NCBI GenBank assembly: GCA_028065135.1
Contig: JAPTWR010000060.1
Location: forward strand, 1-13,943
DNA from: Acidithiobacillus sp.
GTDB lineage: Bacteria > Pseudomonadota > Gammaproteobacteria > Acidithiobacillales > Acidithiobacillaceae
Length of the DNA stretch: 13,943 nucleotides
Reading direction: 5' to 3'
Made by a program: the position numbers and the translations under genes
The notes under the pieces: model-generated
What the model saw: only the letters and a program-made list of their open reading frames with translations
Told to the model about the DNA's origin: nothing
Databases searched by the model: none
In this document: positions 13,363 to 13,943 of the stretch, piece after piece
Layout: each line of letters begins with the position of its first letter
Numbering within the stretch: the stretch's first letter is position 1

Positions 13363-13943
13363 AGAGTTAATTATGTACTCCCATCCGGCGATGGATTTCA
13401 CCCGCGCATGGTCCGTCTCAAGGGCACGAAGGCCGGCGACCAACTGGTCTTCCAGCGCCCCCAGACTGTCAAAGGCCCGGTTGTGAAAATACTTCTCCCG
13501 CAACTCGTCCCAGAGGTGCTCTTGAGGATTCAGTTCCGGCGAATAGGGTGGCAAAAAGAGCAAGCGTAGATTTTCTGGCAACTTGAGCTCGTTACTTTTG
13601 TGCCAACCGGCACCATCGACAATCATGACGATGTTATCGCCGGGATAACGCTGGGCAACCTCGTCGAGGAAAAGCGGCATGCACCTGCCGCTGACTTCTG
13701 GCAGCACCAGGGAATCCATACGCCCGTCCTGGGGTGATACGGCCGCATAGGCATAAGTGTATTGGTAGATCAGCATGCCTTTCACTTCGGGGAGCGTCGG
13801 CTTCTTGGCCCAGCAGTAACGGGTGTCGCTGATCCGCCCAAAGCGCGCTTCGTCCTTATGTCTTGGAGCCAGTCCTTGTGGATTGGTACCCTTCGGCTGA
13901 TCCCCGGAGCGAGGCAAGCAAGATTGTGTTCGTCCTAAGGACT
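13345..13943 (-). CDS. IS630-family transposase, partial at the window edge
   Basis: The DDE endonuclease part of an IS630 transposase. DEARFGRISDTRYCWA carries the first catalytic Asp region, IVDGAGWHKS the second Asp, and LPPYSPELNPQEHLWDELRE the final Glu in the NPxE motif. The typical C-terminal stretch then runs to TAG at 13345. The frame is open to the right edge; a TTG at 13917 is the first start-like codon inside the window, but the helix-turn-helix domains expected upstream are not visible, so the gene very probably continues beyond 13943. The residues before KDEARFG are not clearly family-like, so a frameshift or deletion there is possible. The terminal NSNSNAI is encoded by the AT-rich repeat at the junction. 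The element is orientated towards the EamA gene. Confidence 0.88.
   Translation of the reverse strand, partial: SLGRTQSCLPRSGDQPKGTNPQGLAPRHKDEARFGRISDTRYCWAKKPTLPEVKGMLIYQYTYAYAAVSPQDGRMDSLVLPEVSGRCMPLFLDEVAQRYPGDNIVMIVDGAGWHKSNELKLPENLRLLFLPPYSPELNPQEHLWDELREKYFHNRAFDSLGALEDQLVAGLRALETDHARVKSIAGWEYIINSNSNAI

Noticed and set aside
1..13943. tRNA, rRNA or CRISPR array
   Set aside because: No cloverleaf-like, rRNA-like or regularly spaced repeat sequence was noticed on reading; a tRNAscan or CRISPR search was not possible here.

Overview
The window looks like chromosomal DNA of a GC-rich proteobacterium. The gene set (a multisubunit 2-oxoacid:ferredoxin oxidoreductase, a phosphoketolase, a DUF2934 mini-protein, and IS1595- and IS630-type remnants) would suit an autotrophic acidophile such as Acidithiobacillus. 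That placement is inference from gene content, not from a marker gene. The right part, from about 11.1 to 13.3 kb, is visibly AT-richer than the left (28 of 60 bases are G or C in the sample 12481-12540), which suggests separately acquired DNA.

Left block, all on the minus strand (reading from high to low coordinates). porG (3241-2666), porA (2682-1519) and porB (1498-515) are followed by an FAD/NAD(P)-dependent oxidoreductase with an N-terminal Fe-S domain, which runs off the window at base 1. The tight spacing (17-base overlap, 20-base gap, 10-base gap) indicates one operon. It would interconvert pyruvate and CO2 with acetyl-CoA and link the reaction to ferredoxin or NAD(P)H. Upstream of porG are two small palindromes and then a decayed C-terminal piece of an IS1595-type transposase. 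Next comes a complete phosphoketolase gene (xfp, 6154-3710), preceded on the same strand by a 46-residue DUF2934 protein and an 82-residue protein of unknown function, probably as one transcription unit. POR and phosphoketolase both deliver C2 units to the acetyl-CoA node, so the two neighbouring operons share a metabolic theme.

Middle block (6.7-9.75 kb). A poorly resolved stretch contains one tentative unknown ORF. It is followed by a minus-strand group: a short membrane protein resembling the superinfection-immunity family, a Gln-rich coiled-coil protein broken by a +1 frameshift, and a plasmid pRiA4b ORF-3-like protein. A Bax-inhibitor-1 family membrane protein is divergent from the short membrane protein. 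Their shared intergenic region holds a good sigma70-like promoter for the minus strand and an 11-bp stem-loop formed by a tandem 16-base repeat.

Right block (9.8-13.9 kb). An HxlR-type regulator is divergent from a beta-class glutathione S-transferase, an arrangement typical of local control. Then follow a small Cys-rich protein, an AhpD/carboxymuconolactone-decarboxylase-like protein that lacks the usual CxxC...H residues, a C-terminal fragment of glutathione reductase, an EamA/DMT-family exporter, and an IS630-family transposase running off the right edge. The GST, the AhpD-like fold and the glutathione reductase relic point to thiol/electrophile stress, but the broken gor and flanking transposases show that the region is partly decayed. 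I found no tRNA, rRNA or CRISPR array.
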